DNA from: DAOUBP01 sp964474695
GTDB lineage: Bacteria > Chloroflexota > Anaerolineae > CG2-30-64-16
Assembly: GCA_964474695.1 (NCBI GenBank)
Contig: CAYYTK010000001.1
Coordinates: forward strand, 248,001 to 312,000
Direction of reading: 5' to 3'
Length of the DNA: 64,000 bases
A program made the translations under genes and the position numbers. This document shows, in pieces, positions 15,416-24,071 of the stretch; position 1 is the first letter of the stretch, and each line of letters opens with the position of its first letter. The notes beneath the pieces were generated by a model. It did no database searches. It had not been told where the DNA came from and was given only the letters and a program-made list of their open reading frames with translations.

Positions 15416-17215
15416 TTACTGTTCTTCCGGTGCGTACACGGGCGCGGGAGCCAGGCGCCGGAACGGCGTGGTCAGGCGCGCGGCAATGTTACGCACAGTG
15501 TCGTGTGCTAACATCTGCGCAACTTGTCCATAGTTGAGCTTCGGCCCATTTACGTTCAGATTCAGTTCCCGCTTATCGCACACGGTGGACATGTTGGCTT
15601 GTTCGATCTGCGGGCGCAGTTGAATCATTTCGCGCTGAAATTCATCAGGCGTAGCGTGCAGCAGCAGCCGATCGATTTCGGCGATCAGCCGGATTGCTTC
15701 CCGCACGCGTCGTTCCGTTGCTTCAGCCTGCTCTGCCGGTACCTGGCCATACTCCGCCTTGATGCGATTCAACCGGCTGCCAGCAGCGTAAGTTACATCG
15801 ACAAGCTGATGCCGGTTCATCCACCGAGTTTCGTAGTTCAGCACGTACTTCCAACTGGGAGCCACCAGGAGCCGGCGGTGCTCCTCCAGCGTATGCGCCG
15901 ACAGAAGATAGCCGTGTTCGTCAGGATTTTCATATCCGCGACTGCCTGGATCAAGGAAAGGCGCCAGGGGCGAGATAAAGGGCGCCAGACGGCCATCCCG
16001 GCCAAAGCGATTCAGCAACTGCTCGCAGTAGTCGATCGTGCCCAGCACCGACTCGGCCGTCTGCTTGGGCAGGCCGGACATGAAGAAGACATCCAAACGT
16101 TTGGCGCCCAGATCCAGAGCGTCGGCGATGGTGCGCTCCATCGGCGTGTTGTCGTAGTGCTTGCCGAATGCGTGGCGCACGACCGGATCGTGGCTCTCCA
16201 GCGAGACCTCGAGCGTGAAGTTGGGCAGCGCGGCAGCCATTTGAGCCAGGAATTCGCGCGAGGCCGGCGAAAAAAGCTCGGTAATCACCTGGCCTTTGAA
16301 GCCGCGGATTGCATCGAAGAAGCGTGTGACATAATCGTGCCCTGCCTGGCGCAGGTCGCCCAAGATGAAAACCGGCCCGCTGCTCATGTTCGAAATAGTG
16401 CGCAGGTCCTTGGCCAGCAGTTCGGGGTTGCGAAATGCCGGGCGCTCGCGGCCGTGCATCTGCTTGAAAGCGGCCCCCGACCCACCGCAGATGACACAAC
16501 TCTGGGTGCAGCCGCGACAACTCAGCGCGGCCATGATCGGGTAGTCCAGCCAGTCCTTGAAGGGCACGTAAGAGCTCAGGTTCAACTCGCGCGCCGCAGC
16601 CCGCACTACATAGCGGTAGTCGAGCATTACGTAGTCCAGGTTATCGGGCCGGTACGTGTGTGGATTGACCTGGACTTCGCCAGCGCGATCTTTCCAGGTC
16701 AGATTGGGGATCGCCGCGAGTTTTGGCGCGTTTCGAGCGCCGGTCAGATAGGCCACTAACTGGCGCAGCGGCTCCTCGGTCGAATCGCCGCGCACCACAT
16801 AATCTACAAACGGGTAGCGTATCAGCTCCTCATGGAAATAGGTCGAAGAGAAGCCGCCGAAGATGACCGGCGTATCCGGATGGAGGCGTTTGACCATCTC
16901 GGCAACCGCCAGCGCGCCGTGCGCGTGGGGCAACCAATGCAGGTCGATGCCGAATGCAGCCGGATGCAGCGTCTTGACCAAGGCCTCGGGGTCAAAGCGT
17001 TCATCATTGAGCATCCGCACCGCCAGATTGACGATGCTCACGCGCATGCCATGTCGTTCGAGATACTCAGCCATGGTCGTGAAGCCGATGGGGTACATCT
17101 CGAAGACCGGCGTGGATGGTACTAAGTCGCTGACAGGCCCGTAAAGAATCGAATGTTTGCGAAAATCATATACACTCGGCGCATGCAGAAACACTAGATC
17201 AGTACGACTAAACAT
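15416..17215 (-). CDS. B12-binding domain / radical SAM protein (resembles the Ta0216 family)
   Basis: 599 residues. The N-terminal part (LVFLHAPSVYDFRKHSILYGPVSDL...GFTTMAEYLERHGMRVSIVNLA...VIFGGFSSTYFHEEL) is a cobalamin-binding Rossmann domain. The radical SAM cluster is SCRGCTQSCVICGG (CxxxCxxC within CTQSCVIC, about residue 235). The C-terminal 150 residues are helical and have no recognised motif. By overall look it matches the B12/radical SAM family named after Ta0216, whose reaction is unknown to me. It lies 80 nt before the oxidoreductase delta gene on the same strand, so it may belong to that operon. The ribosome site is weak. Confidence 0.85.
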   Translation of the reverse strand: MFSRTDLVFLHAPSVYDFRKHSILYGPVSDLVPSTPVFEMYPIGFTTMAEYLERHGMRVSIVNLAVRMLNDERFDPEALVKTLHPAAFGIDLHWLPHAHGALAVAEMVKRLHPDTPVIFGGFSSTYFHEELIRYPFVDYVVRGDSTEEPLRQLVAYLTGARNAPKLAAIPNLTWKDRAGEVQVNPHTYRPDNLDYVMLDYRYVVRAAARELNLSSYVPFKDWLDYPIMAALSCRGCTQSCVICGGSGAAFKQMHGRERPAFRNPELLAKDLRTISNMSSGPVFILGDLRQAGHDYVTRFFDAIRGFKGQVITELFSPASREFLAQMAAALPNFTLEVSLESHDPVVRHAFGKHYDNTPMERTIADALDLGAKRLDVFFMSGLPKQTAESVLGTIDYCEQLLNRFGRDGRLAPFISPLAPFLDPGSRGYENPDEHGYLLSAHTLEEHRRLLVAPSWKYVLNYETRWMNRHQLVDVTYAAGSRLNRIKAEYGQVPAEQAEATERRVREAIRLIAEIDRLLLHATPDEFQREMIQLRPQIEQANMSTVCDKRELNLNVNGPKLNYGQVAQMLAHDTVRNIAARLTTPFRRLAPAPVYAPEEQ

Positions 17216-17249
17216 ATTGCAAGGAAATCCTTATCCCTTATGAAACAGA

Positions 17250-17271
17250 CACCTGCGGTCACGCGCAGGTG
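17250..17271 (-). terminator. Hairpin between the CBS and radical SAM genes
   Basis: CACCTGCG/CGCAGGTG 8-bp stem, followed on the minus strand by TCTGTTT. It could end the CBS transcript. Confidence 0.45.
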
Positions 17272-17308
17272 CTTGTCAAGAGTGCAGCATCATGTGCTGA
17301 TTCGACAT

Positions 17309-17746
17309 CTATACTGGTTCGGGTTCGACCACCAGAATCTCGATGAGAAAATCCAACAAGTTGGTTTCTGTGATGATGCCCACCAACTGTCCATCCGCCA
17401 TCACCGGCAGACCGCCGATCTTATGATTGCGCAACAGGCGTGCCGCGTCGACAATCGAGTCAGACGGAGCAACTGTCAGTGGGTTGGGCGTCATGCATGA
17501 CCCTACTTCGATATGGTCCAGAATGAAGTTATCGTACCACTGTTCGCGTACGACAAACGGGGAATTAGCCGCACGGCGCAGATCGCGATCCGTAATGATG
17601 CCCACCAGCCGTCCACGATCGACCACCGGCAAACGCCGATAGCCGCCCTCACGCATGAGATTGATGGCGGTGCGGATCGCGTTGCGTGGCGTAACTGTGA
17701 CCGGGTTGGGGGTCATGATATCCGCCACCAGGCGCTTACAGTACAT
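17309..17746 (-). CDS. CBS-pair domain protein (paralogue of 10865-11293)
   Basis: 145 residues from an ATG at 17746 preceded by GGGAGG at 6 nt. Two CBS motifs: DIMTPNPVTVTPRNAIRTAINLMREGGYRRLPVV...GIITDRDLRRA and CMTPNPLTVAPSDSIVDAARLLRNHKIGGLPVM...GIITETNLLDF. The linker between them (SPFVVREQWYDNFILDHI) resembles the linker of the other copy. Likely nucleotide sensor. Probably a separate transcript from the radical SAM gene. Confidence 0.9.
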   Translation of the reverse strand: MYCKRLVADIMTPNPVTVTPRNAIRTAINLMREGGYRRLPVVDRGRLVGIITDRDLRRAANSPFVVREQWYDNFILDHIEVGSCMTPNPLTVAPSDSIVDAARLLRNHKIGGLPVMADGQLVGIITETNLLDFLIEILVVEPEPV

Positions 17747-17922
17747 GCCCAACCTCCCTCCACCGGCTGGCAATTAACTTATAGGTTCGCCGGTGCATGC
17801 TCAACTGCAGATGCAGCTCCCAGCATGGCATCATTCTAGCACCGACACAGGCTGCCAGGTATGATGCGGGTCATGTCGCCTTGGCCCTGGAGGAACGATT
17901 GGTTGAACTCAAAACTCAAAAG

Positions 17923-17959
17923 CAAAAACGCCCCGACCGCATGGCGCGGCAGAGCGTTT
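17923..17959 (-). terminator. Terminator of rex
   Basis: On the minus strand AAACGC ... CCGC ... GCGG ... GCGTTTTTGCTTTT forms a stem with T-rich tail about 75 nt after the rex stop. The rest of the 286-bp gap (17747-18032) shows no gene. Confidence 0.6.
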
Positions 17960-18032
17960 CAGCGGGCAGCCGCAACCAGGGTTCGCGATTTGCAGTCGTT
18001 ACGATCCTGGCTGCGATGCTGCCAACTTTCAA

Positions 18033-18656
18033 TCACAGGTAATAGGTCATGCGCTGCAAGCCCACGACCGGATCGATGTATTGCACCCGGATGTTCGCCG
18101 GCAGCGTCAGGGTGATGGGCGCGTAGTTAAGGATTGCCTTGACCCCTGCGTCAACCATGGTCCGAGCAAGTGCCTGGGCTTCCTCCGCTGGCGCGGCGAT
18201 GATCCCGACCACGACGCCTTTTTCTTTGATTGTGGCGGCCAGTTCCTGCACCGGCTGCACGATCAAGTCATCGATGCCCATGGGCGTCCCGATTTTTGTC
18301 GGCTCGCTGTCGAAGATCGCCCGGATCACGAAGCCTTTGCCCCGGAAACCGCCGTAATCGGCGATGGCCTTGCCCAGGTTGCCTGCGCCGACCAGCACCA
18401 TATCCCAGGGTTTATCAACTTTCAGGATTTGGCGTAACTGCTCGTACAGGAAGTTGATATCATAGCCCGTGCCCTGTTTGCCGAACTCGCCGAAATGCGA
18501 TAGATCTTTCCGGATTTGGGCCGAAGAGATCCCCAAACGATCGCCGAGTTCCTGTGACGACGTGATTTGTCGTCCCTCGGTGATCAAGAATGTCAGCGCC
18601 CGCAAATAGACGGGCAGCCTGCCAATCACGATATCTGGAATGATACGTTTAGCCAT
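18033..18656 (-). CDS. rex: Redox-sensing transcriptional repressor Rex
   Basis: 207 residues from the ATG at 18656, placed 6 nt after AAAGGAG. The N-terminal winged helix contains RLPVYLRALTFL and ELGDRLGISSAQIRKDLSHFGEFGKQGTGY, the Rex signature. The NAD(H)-binding domain has VLVGAGNLGKAIADYGGF (GxGxxG) and ends with the swapped C-terminal helix (VQYIDPVVGLQRMTYYL). Rex represses fermentative and respiratory genes until NADH rises. The neighbouring oxidoreductase block and the nuo operon are plausible targets, but no clear Rex box was found in front of them. Confidence 0.97.
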   Translation of the reverse strand: MAKRIIPDIVIGRLPVYLRALTFLITEGRQITSSQELGDRLGISSAQIRKDLSHFGEFGKQGTGYDINFLYEQLRQILKVDKPWDMVLVGAGNLGKAIADYGGFRGKGFVIRAIFDSEPTKIGTPMGIDDLIVQPVQELAATIKEKGVVVGIIAAPAEEAQALARTMVDAGVKAILNYAPITLTLPANIRVQYIDPVVGLQRMTYYL

Positions 18657-18757
18657 CCGCATCTCCTTTGCTTGCAAAGACATTGGGAGTGACTTTTGCC
18701 GCAATGTCGCACAACGTATGTGGTTGCTTCGTGTTTTGCTTGTGACGCTTATGGAAC

Positions 18758-18786
18758 ATGATAACACACATGTGTCTTTTGTGCAA
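18758..18786 (-). promoter_or_regulatory. rex promoter with a palindrome in its spacer
   Basis: Minus strand: TTGCAC (18786-18781), 17 bp, TATCAT (18763-18758). The spacer contains ACACATGTGT (18766-18775), a perfect 10-bp palindrome that could be an operator. Confidence 0.6.
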
Positions 18787-18826
18787 CTCTAGACAAGGCG
18801 AACAAGGCGAAAAGGCGCATCTTGTC

Positions 18827-18856
18827 TTGGACAAAGCCGCCCATTGCGTGTATAAT
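18827..18856 (+). promoter_or_regulatory. Promoter of the exporter operon
   Basis: TTGGAC (18827-18832), 18 bp, TATAAT (18851-18856), about 40 nt before the start codon at 18896. Confidence 0.65.
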
Positions 18857-18895
18857 TTTTTAAGATTGAACACGCAGATTGCGAGGAGTAAAGGT

Positions 18896-20293
18896 ATGCG
18901 GAAGACCCTCATCATACTCGCCGTGCTGGCGGTTTTGGGGCTTGCCGGTTGGTTCGGTTATCAACGGTTCATCGCTGCACGAACGGCCGTGGCCCCTTCC
19001 TGGGATGTAGTGCTTGTTGAACGCGACACGATCAAGTCTACGGTGAGCGCTACGGGCGCGATCCTGCCTGAGAAAGAGGCTAACCTCACTTTTCTATCGA
19101 CCGGGACGGTCAAGCAGGTTGATGCCAAGGTAGGCCAGCAGGTAACTGCTGGCGAGGTGCTGGCGCAGCTCGATACGACGGACCTGGAATTGGCTGTGCG
19201 GCAGACCGAAATTGCTTTGCGCCAGGCCCAAGCCCAGCTTCAGCAGTTGGACGAAGGCCCCAGCGCGAGTGATGTGGCGGCCGCGCAGGCAGCTCTGGAC
19301 AGCGCCAAGGCGACCTATCAGCAGTTGCTGAAGGGCGCGGACAAGGACGAGCTTGCCGCCGCCGGCGCACAGGTGGAACAGGCGCGCGCGGCCCTGACCC
19401 AGGCTCAGCAGGCGTATGATAAAGTGGCTAACCGGCCGGACGTTGGCCTGTTGCCCCAGTCTCTGCAGCTCCAGCAGGCCACCATCAATTTCGAGACCGC
19501 ACAGGCTCAATACCGGGTGGCTGCGCGCGCGGCCACGGCCGCGCAGTTGGCGCAGGCGCAGGCCCAGGTCGTGCAGGCGCAGGCAAGTCTGGACCGGCTG
19601 AACAAAGGCCCCTCCGAGGCTCAGCGCGCCATTGCTCAGGCCGGAGTTGACCAGGCACAGTTGGCGCTGGAACAGGCGCAGCGGCGGCTGGGCGACGCCA
19701 CTATCAAGGCGCCGTGGGATGGGGTCCTGACTGCCGTGAACCTGGTGCAGGGGACCCTTACGCAGCCGGCCATGGCCGCGATCCAGATGGCCGACCTCAG
19801 CAGGTTTCATCTCGACGTGCAGGTAGATGAGGTCGATGTGGCCGGCCTTATGTCGGGCCAACCCGCCACCATCGAAGTGGACGCGCTGCCCGACACCGCG
19901 CTGGCCGGCGCTGTCGGCAGTGTTGCGCCGGCAGCCCAATCCTCGGCGACCGGTGGGGTGACCTACAAGGTGCGCATCGACATCGACATGGGCTCCGGCC
20001 AGATCACAGCAGGATTACTGAAGGCGGGCATGAGCGCGACCGCGACCATTATTTCCAGCACGCGTGAAAATGTCCTGTTGGTCCCGAATCGGGCCGTCCA
20101 GATCAACCGCGAGACCAGCCGCACCTTCGTGGAGCGCCTGGTGAACGGCGAGCCACAACAGGTGGAGGTGCGCCTGGGGCTGCGTGATGAGCAGCGCGTC
20201 GAGGTGCGCGAGGGCCTGGAGGAGGGTGATCAACTGATCATCCGTTCGCGCACCGGCCTGCAACAGCTTCAACAGACCTTCAGCGGTTTCTGA
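18896..20293 (+). CDS. Efflux adaptor protein (MacA/HlyD family)
   Basis: 465 residues from the ATG at 18896, behind GAGGAG at 7 nt. One N-terminal membrane anchor (TLIILAVLAVLGLAGWFGY). A lipoyl-like half motif (GAILPEKEANLTFLSTGTVKQVDAKVGQQVTAGEVLAQLD) is followed by a long Ala/Gln-rich alpha-helical hairpin (about residues 95-275) and the second half motif (ATIKAPWDGVLTAVNLVQGTLTQP). The beta-barrel and membrane-proximal domains complete it. It would link the MacB-like permease to the cell envelope. In a monoderm-like envelope its partner outside the membrane is unclear. Confidence 0.9.
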   Translation: MRKTLIILAVLAVLGLAGWFGYQRFIAARTAVAPSWDVVLVERDTIKSTVSATGAILPEKEANLTFLSTGTVKQVDAKVGQQVTAGEVLAQLDTTDLELAVRQTEIALRQAQAQLQQLDEGPSASDVAAAQAALDSAKATYQQLLKGADKDELAAAGAQVEQARAALTQAQQAYDKVANRPDVGLLPQSLQLQQATINFETAQAQYRVAARAATAAQLAQAQAQVVQAQASLDRLNKGPSEAQRAIAQAGVDQAQLALEQAQRRLGDATIKAPWDGVLTAVNLVQGTLTQPAMAAIQMADLSRFHLDVQVDEVDVAGLMSGQPATIEVDALPDTALAGAVGSVAPAAQSSATGGVTYKVRIDIDMGSGQITAGLLKAGMSATATIISSTRENVLLVPNRAVQINRETSRTFVERLVNGEPQQVEVRLGLRDEQRVEVREGLEEGDQLIIRSRTGLQQLQQTFSGF

Positions 20294-20317
20294 TACAGGA
20301 TGTGATGAGGTAACGCG

Positions 20318-21082
<765 letters not shown>

Positions 21083-21085
21083 AAG

Positions 21086-22333
21086 ATGGACGTATCAGAA
21101 CAAATCCGTATTGCCTTGCGCGCGCTTTCCGTGAATAAGCTGCGCTCTGCGCTCACGATGCTCGGCATCATCATCGGCGTGGGCGCGGTCATTACCTTGT
21201 TGTCGGTCGGGCAAGGGGTGCAGAACCTCATCACGTCTCAGTTGCAGAGCATCGGCACCAATCTGCTTTTTGTCGTCGCAGGCAACCTGGACTCGCCGAG
21301 CATGAGCCGCTCCGGCGGCCTCACGTTGAGTCTCGAAGATGCCGAGGCTGTCGCTGATCCCTTCAGTGTGCCGGACGTCAGTGCCGTCGCGCCGGAGGTG
21401 ATGGGTAACACCAACGTCAGTTATGGCAGGGTTAATCTGCGTGTCACCGTGTCCGGCGTGACGCCAGCTTATACCTACGTGCGTAACTTCCCGGTGGCCG
21501 ATGGCAACTTCATCGATGACACGGATCAGAGCACCCGCGCTCGCGTGGCCGTGTTGGGCAGTGCCATTGCCGAGAAGCTGTTCGAGAACGGCGTTTATCC
21601 CATCGGCGCGACCATCAAGATCAATGACATTCCCTTCAAGGTCATCGGCGTCCTGGAGGCGAAGGGCGGCAGCGGGGGGCCGGGCGGCAACCAGGACGAG
21701 GTGTTGATGGTGCCCCTCAGCACCGCGCACGAAAGGTTGTTCCCGCGATACCGCAACTATCGGGGTGATCCGATGGTGTCGGTCATCTATGCCCAGGTGA
21801 CCAGCGAGGATCGCATGGAGGCTGCCGCTCAGGAAATCGCCGAGCTTCTGCGCCAGCGCCACAACATTCGTTTTCAAGACGATGATGACTTCACTGTGAT
21901 CAACCAACGCGATCTGCTGGCCATCTTTGGACAAATCACTAACGTCTTGACTGTCTTCCTGGGGGCGATCGCGGGCATCTCCCTGCTGGTGGGCGGCATC
22001 GGCATCATGAACATCATGCTGGTGTCGGTGACGGAACGCACGCGCGAGATCGGCTTGCGCAAAGCGGTCGGGGCCAAGCGGCGCGATATCCTGACCCAAT
22101 TCCTGATTGAGTCGGTGATACTGGCGCTGTTGGGCGGTGCGTTGGGCATTCTCTTGGGCGCGGCCGGTGCGCTTGGCATCTCGCGCCTGCAAAGCGACTT
22201 GACCGCCGTTGTGACCCCGCAATCGGTGCTGCTGGCAACGGGCTTTTCGGCCGCGGTAGGTCTGTTCTTCGGCATTTATCCTGCGACCCGTGCTGCCAGG
22301 CTAAATCCCATCGAGGCGTTGCGGTACGAATGA
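21086..22333 (+). CDS. ABC transporter permease (MacB type, FtsX-like)
   Basis: 415 residues. An N-terminal membrane helix (LRSALTMLGIIIGVGAVITLLSVG) precedes a large periplasmic domain (about 50-280), then three C-terminal helices with the FtsX signature GIGIMNIMLVSVTERTREIGLRKAVGAKRRDILTQFLIES and a final PATRAARLNPIEALRYE. It pairs with the ATPase 3 nt upstream. Its stop overlaps the start of the next gene (ATGA). Confidence 0.93.
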   Translation: MDVSEQIRIALRALSVNKLRSALTMLGIIIGVGAVITLLSVGQGVQNLITSQLQSIGTNLLFVVAGNLDSPSMSRSGGLTLSLEDAEAVADPFSVPDVSAVAPEVMGNTNVSYGRVNLRVTVSGVTPAYTYVRNFPVADGNFIDDTDQSTRARVAVLGSAIAEKLFENGVYPIGATIKINDIPFKVIGVLEAKGGSGGPGGNQDEVLMVPLSTAHERLFPRYRNYRGDPMVSVIYAQVTSEDRMEAAAQEIAELLRQRHNIRFQDDDDFTVINQRDLLAIFGQITNVLTVFLGAIAGISLLVGGIGIMNIMLVSVTERTREIGLRKAVGAKRRDILTQFLIESVILALLGGALGILLGAAGALGISRLQSDLTAVVTPQSVLLATGFSAAVGLFFGIYPATRAARLNPIEALRYE

Positions 22334-23901
22334 CAGCACTATCTCATGCAAACGCAGCGGAGCACCCTGAGCGGAGCACCGCAGTGCGGAGTCGAAGGGT
22401 GCGGAGCGGCCTGTTATCTCTCGTGCTCCTCGTCGCCCTCTCCGGCTGCCAGGCCCTGACCCCGCGCGTCGCAGCGCCGACTCCCACCCCCATCTTGCTG
22501 CCCGCGCAGCCGGCGACGCCGCAACCGGTGGCCGTCCCTGAAACAACGGGCATGTCCGCAACCCGGCCGGCAGCCTCGTCGGCTGCCGAAGCTGCCGTTG
22601 CAACCCGGCCGGTAGCCGCTGGCGCCACGGTCACCCCAACCGCTGCCGCCGCAGACGGCCTGCTGGCACTGGGCACGCGGGCCGCCATCGTGTTGCGGGC
22701 GCAGGCAGCCGCCGATGCCGCTATCGTCGGCCAGGCGCCCGGCTCGCAGGTCCTGCGGGCTTACGGCCGCTCCCCGGACGGCAAGTGGCTGTGGGTTAGC
22801 TACGATGATGCCGGCCGGCAGGCGTGGGTAGCGGCCGGCCATGTCAAGCTGATTGGTGATATCCTGAGCCTGGAAGTGATTTCTCCGACGACTGCTGCAG
22901 CGACTGCATCAGCAGTCGCCGCGACGACGTCACCGCAGGCCGCGCCGCGGCCGGCCGCGACGGCGATCCCGCCGCGGGGCAAGATCGCCTTTCAGACCGC
23001 CATCGGCGGCGCGATCTATGTCGGCAATGCCGATGGCACGGGCCTGCGCCAGGTTGCCGTTGGCTTCGATCCGGCGCTGTCGCCGGATGGCGCGCAGCTT
23101 ACCTACGTGCGATGGGGCGCCCCAGATGGCCTCTATCTGCTGGATCTCAAAACGGGCGCGGAGCGGCAGCTTGCGACCGCCCAGCGCCCGCGCAGCCCCG
23201 TGTGGAGCCCGGACGGCGCTCAGATCATCTTCAGCCATACGACGGGGGAGCGGACGTGTCTGGACTCCCCGTTCGGCTGCATGTCGGAAGAGGAGCTCCG
23301 GGCCATTTTCGGTGGCCAGGAGTGCATCGACACGCCGCGGGGGCGCTTGTGCATCGGAGATTTCGGGCAGCGCCGGATTGAGCTGACCGATCTGGTGCAA
23401 CTGACCCTGGCTGATGGCAGCCAGCTAGACCTGCCTGCAGAGCGCAAAGCGCAGTCTCCGACCTGGCGCCCGGATGGCAGCGAAGTCGTCTATGTCGGCG
23501 AGAATGGTTTGCAGGCCCTCCCGTTGGGGCAGATCCCGCGTGTGCTGCTGCGCGGCGGCACGCTGGGCAGCCCGATCTGGTCGCCTGACGGGCAGCGCCT
23601 GCTGGTGCAAGACTACAAGCACGACCACTGGGAGATCGTCCTGCTGGACGCAGCCGGCAACGTGTTGGCACAACTGACCGCCCCGGCAGCGTCGGCCGCG
23701 CGCAAGCCCAACAATGTGGCCCCGGCCTGGTCGCCCGACGGCAAGTCGGTCCTCTTTCTAAGCGATCGCGACGGTGCATGGCGGCTTTACCGCATGAACG
23801 CGGACGGTTCGGGGCAGGAGCTCTTCCTGGCAAGCGTCCTCAAAGATATTCCTTTCAATTACGATTTTGCGGCGGAGCGCGTGGTGAGCTGGGTCAGGTG
23901 A
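22330..23901 (+). CDS. Lipoprotein with SH3-like domain and TolB-type (PD40) beta-propeller
   Basis: 523 residues, coupled to the permease by an ATGA overlap. The first 20 codons resemble a palindromic repeat (GAGCACCC...GGGTGC) read as protein; the true secretion signal follows (RSGLLSLVLLVALSGCQAL, lipobox LSGC about residue 40). After a Pro/Ala/Thr-rich linker there is one SH3-like domain (about 110-170: LGTRAAIVLRAQAAADAAIVGQAPGSQVL...WLWVSYDD). A propeller with SPDGAQLTYVRW, SPVWSPDGAQIIFS, SPTWRPDGSEVVY, SPIWSPDGQRLLV and APAWSPDGKSVLFLSD follows. A four-cysteine insertion (CLDSPFGCMSEEELRAIFGGQECIDTPRGRLCIG) lies in the propeller. Likely an extracytoplasmic binding partner of the exporter. 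Confidence 0.85.
   Translation: MTALSHANAAEHPERSTAVRSRRVRSGLLSLVLLVALSGCQALTPRVAAPTPTPILLPAQPATPQPVAVPETTGMSATRPAASSAAEAAVATRPVAAGATVTPTAAAADGLLALGTRAAIVLRAQAAADAAIVGQAPGSQVLRAYGRSPDGKWLWVSYDDAGRQAWVAAGHVKLIGDILSLEVISPTTAAATASAVAATTSPQAAPRPAATAIPPRGKIAFQTAIGGAIYVGNADGTGLRQVAVGFDPALSPDGAQLTYVRWGAPDGLYLLDLKTGAERQLATAQRPRSPVWSPDGAQIIFSHTTGERTCLDSPFGCMSEEELRAIFGGQECIDTPRGRLCIGDFGQRRIELTDLVQLTLADGSQLDLPAERKAQSPTWRPDGSEVVYVGENGLQALPLGQIPRVLLRGGTLGSPIWSPDGQRLLVQDYKHDHWEIVLLDAAGNVLAQLTAPAASAARKPNNVAPAWSPDGKSVLFLSDRDGAWRLYRMNADGSGQELFLASVLKDIPFNYDFAAERVVSWVR
22352..22404. repeat. GAGCACCC palindromic repeat inside a lipoprotein N-terminus
   Basis: GCGGAGCACCCTGAGCGGAGCACC...GGAGTCGAAGGGTGCGGAGC forms an imperfect inverted repeat within the first codons of the gene at 22330. 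It encodes the residues ahead of the signal peptide. Confidence 0.6.
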
Positions 23902-23939
23902 CACCTGCGGCCAAAACCCCCTTGCTGAGCGTGTTGAAA

Positions 23940-23951
23940 GAACACTTGTTC
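23940..23951. promoter_or_regulatory. LexA (SOS) box upstream of recA
   Basis: GAACACTTGTTC fits GAAC-N4-GTTC, the operator of Gram-positive-type LexA. It lies 14 nt before the recA -35 box. Confidence 0.8.
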
Positions 23952-23965
23952 TCTCGCCGTGCAAT

Positions 23966-23994
23966 TTGCGTTTTTCGCAAGGCTGATGTAAACT
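23966..23994 (+). promoter_or_regulatory. recA promoter
   Basis: TTGCGT (23966-23971), 17 bp, TAAACT (23989-23994). The leader then holds a hairpin at 24008-24035 (GCAGCC TACCT...AGGTA GGGCTGC). Confidence 0.65.
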
Positions 23995-24071
23995 TCGGCA
24001 TGGGTTTGCAGCCTACCTTGTCAGGTATGGGCTGCTCAGACGTTCGTTTGATCGATTTCAGGTGGTGACGC

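Noticed and set aside
18657..18760. Canonical Rex box in front of rex
   Set aside because: TTGTGC...GCGGCAA and TTGTGA...GAACA only half match the consensus; not reported as an operator.
18758..18895. Longer start for the efflux adaptor at 18758
   Set aside because: The upstream codons overlap the promoter; GAGGAG and the membrane anchor place the start at 18896.
21095..22222. Long minus-strand open frame opposite the MacB-type permease
   Set aside because: His/Gln/Asp-rich translation typical of antisense frames in GC-rich genes; no start site and no domain.
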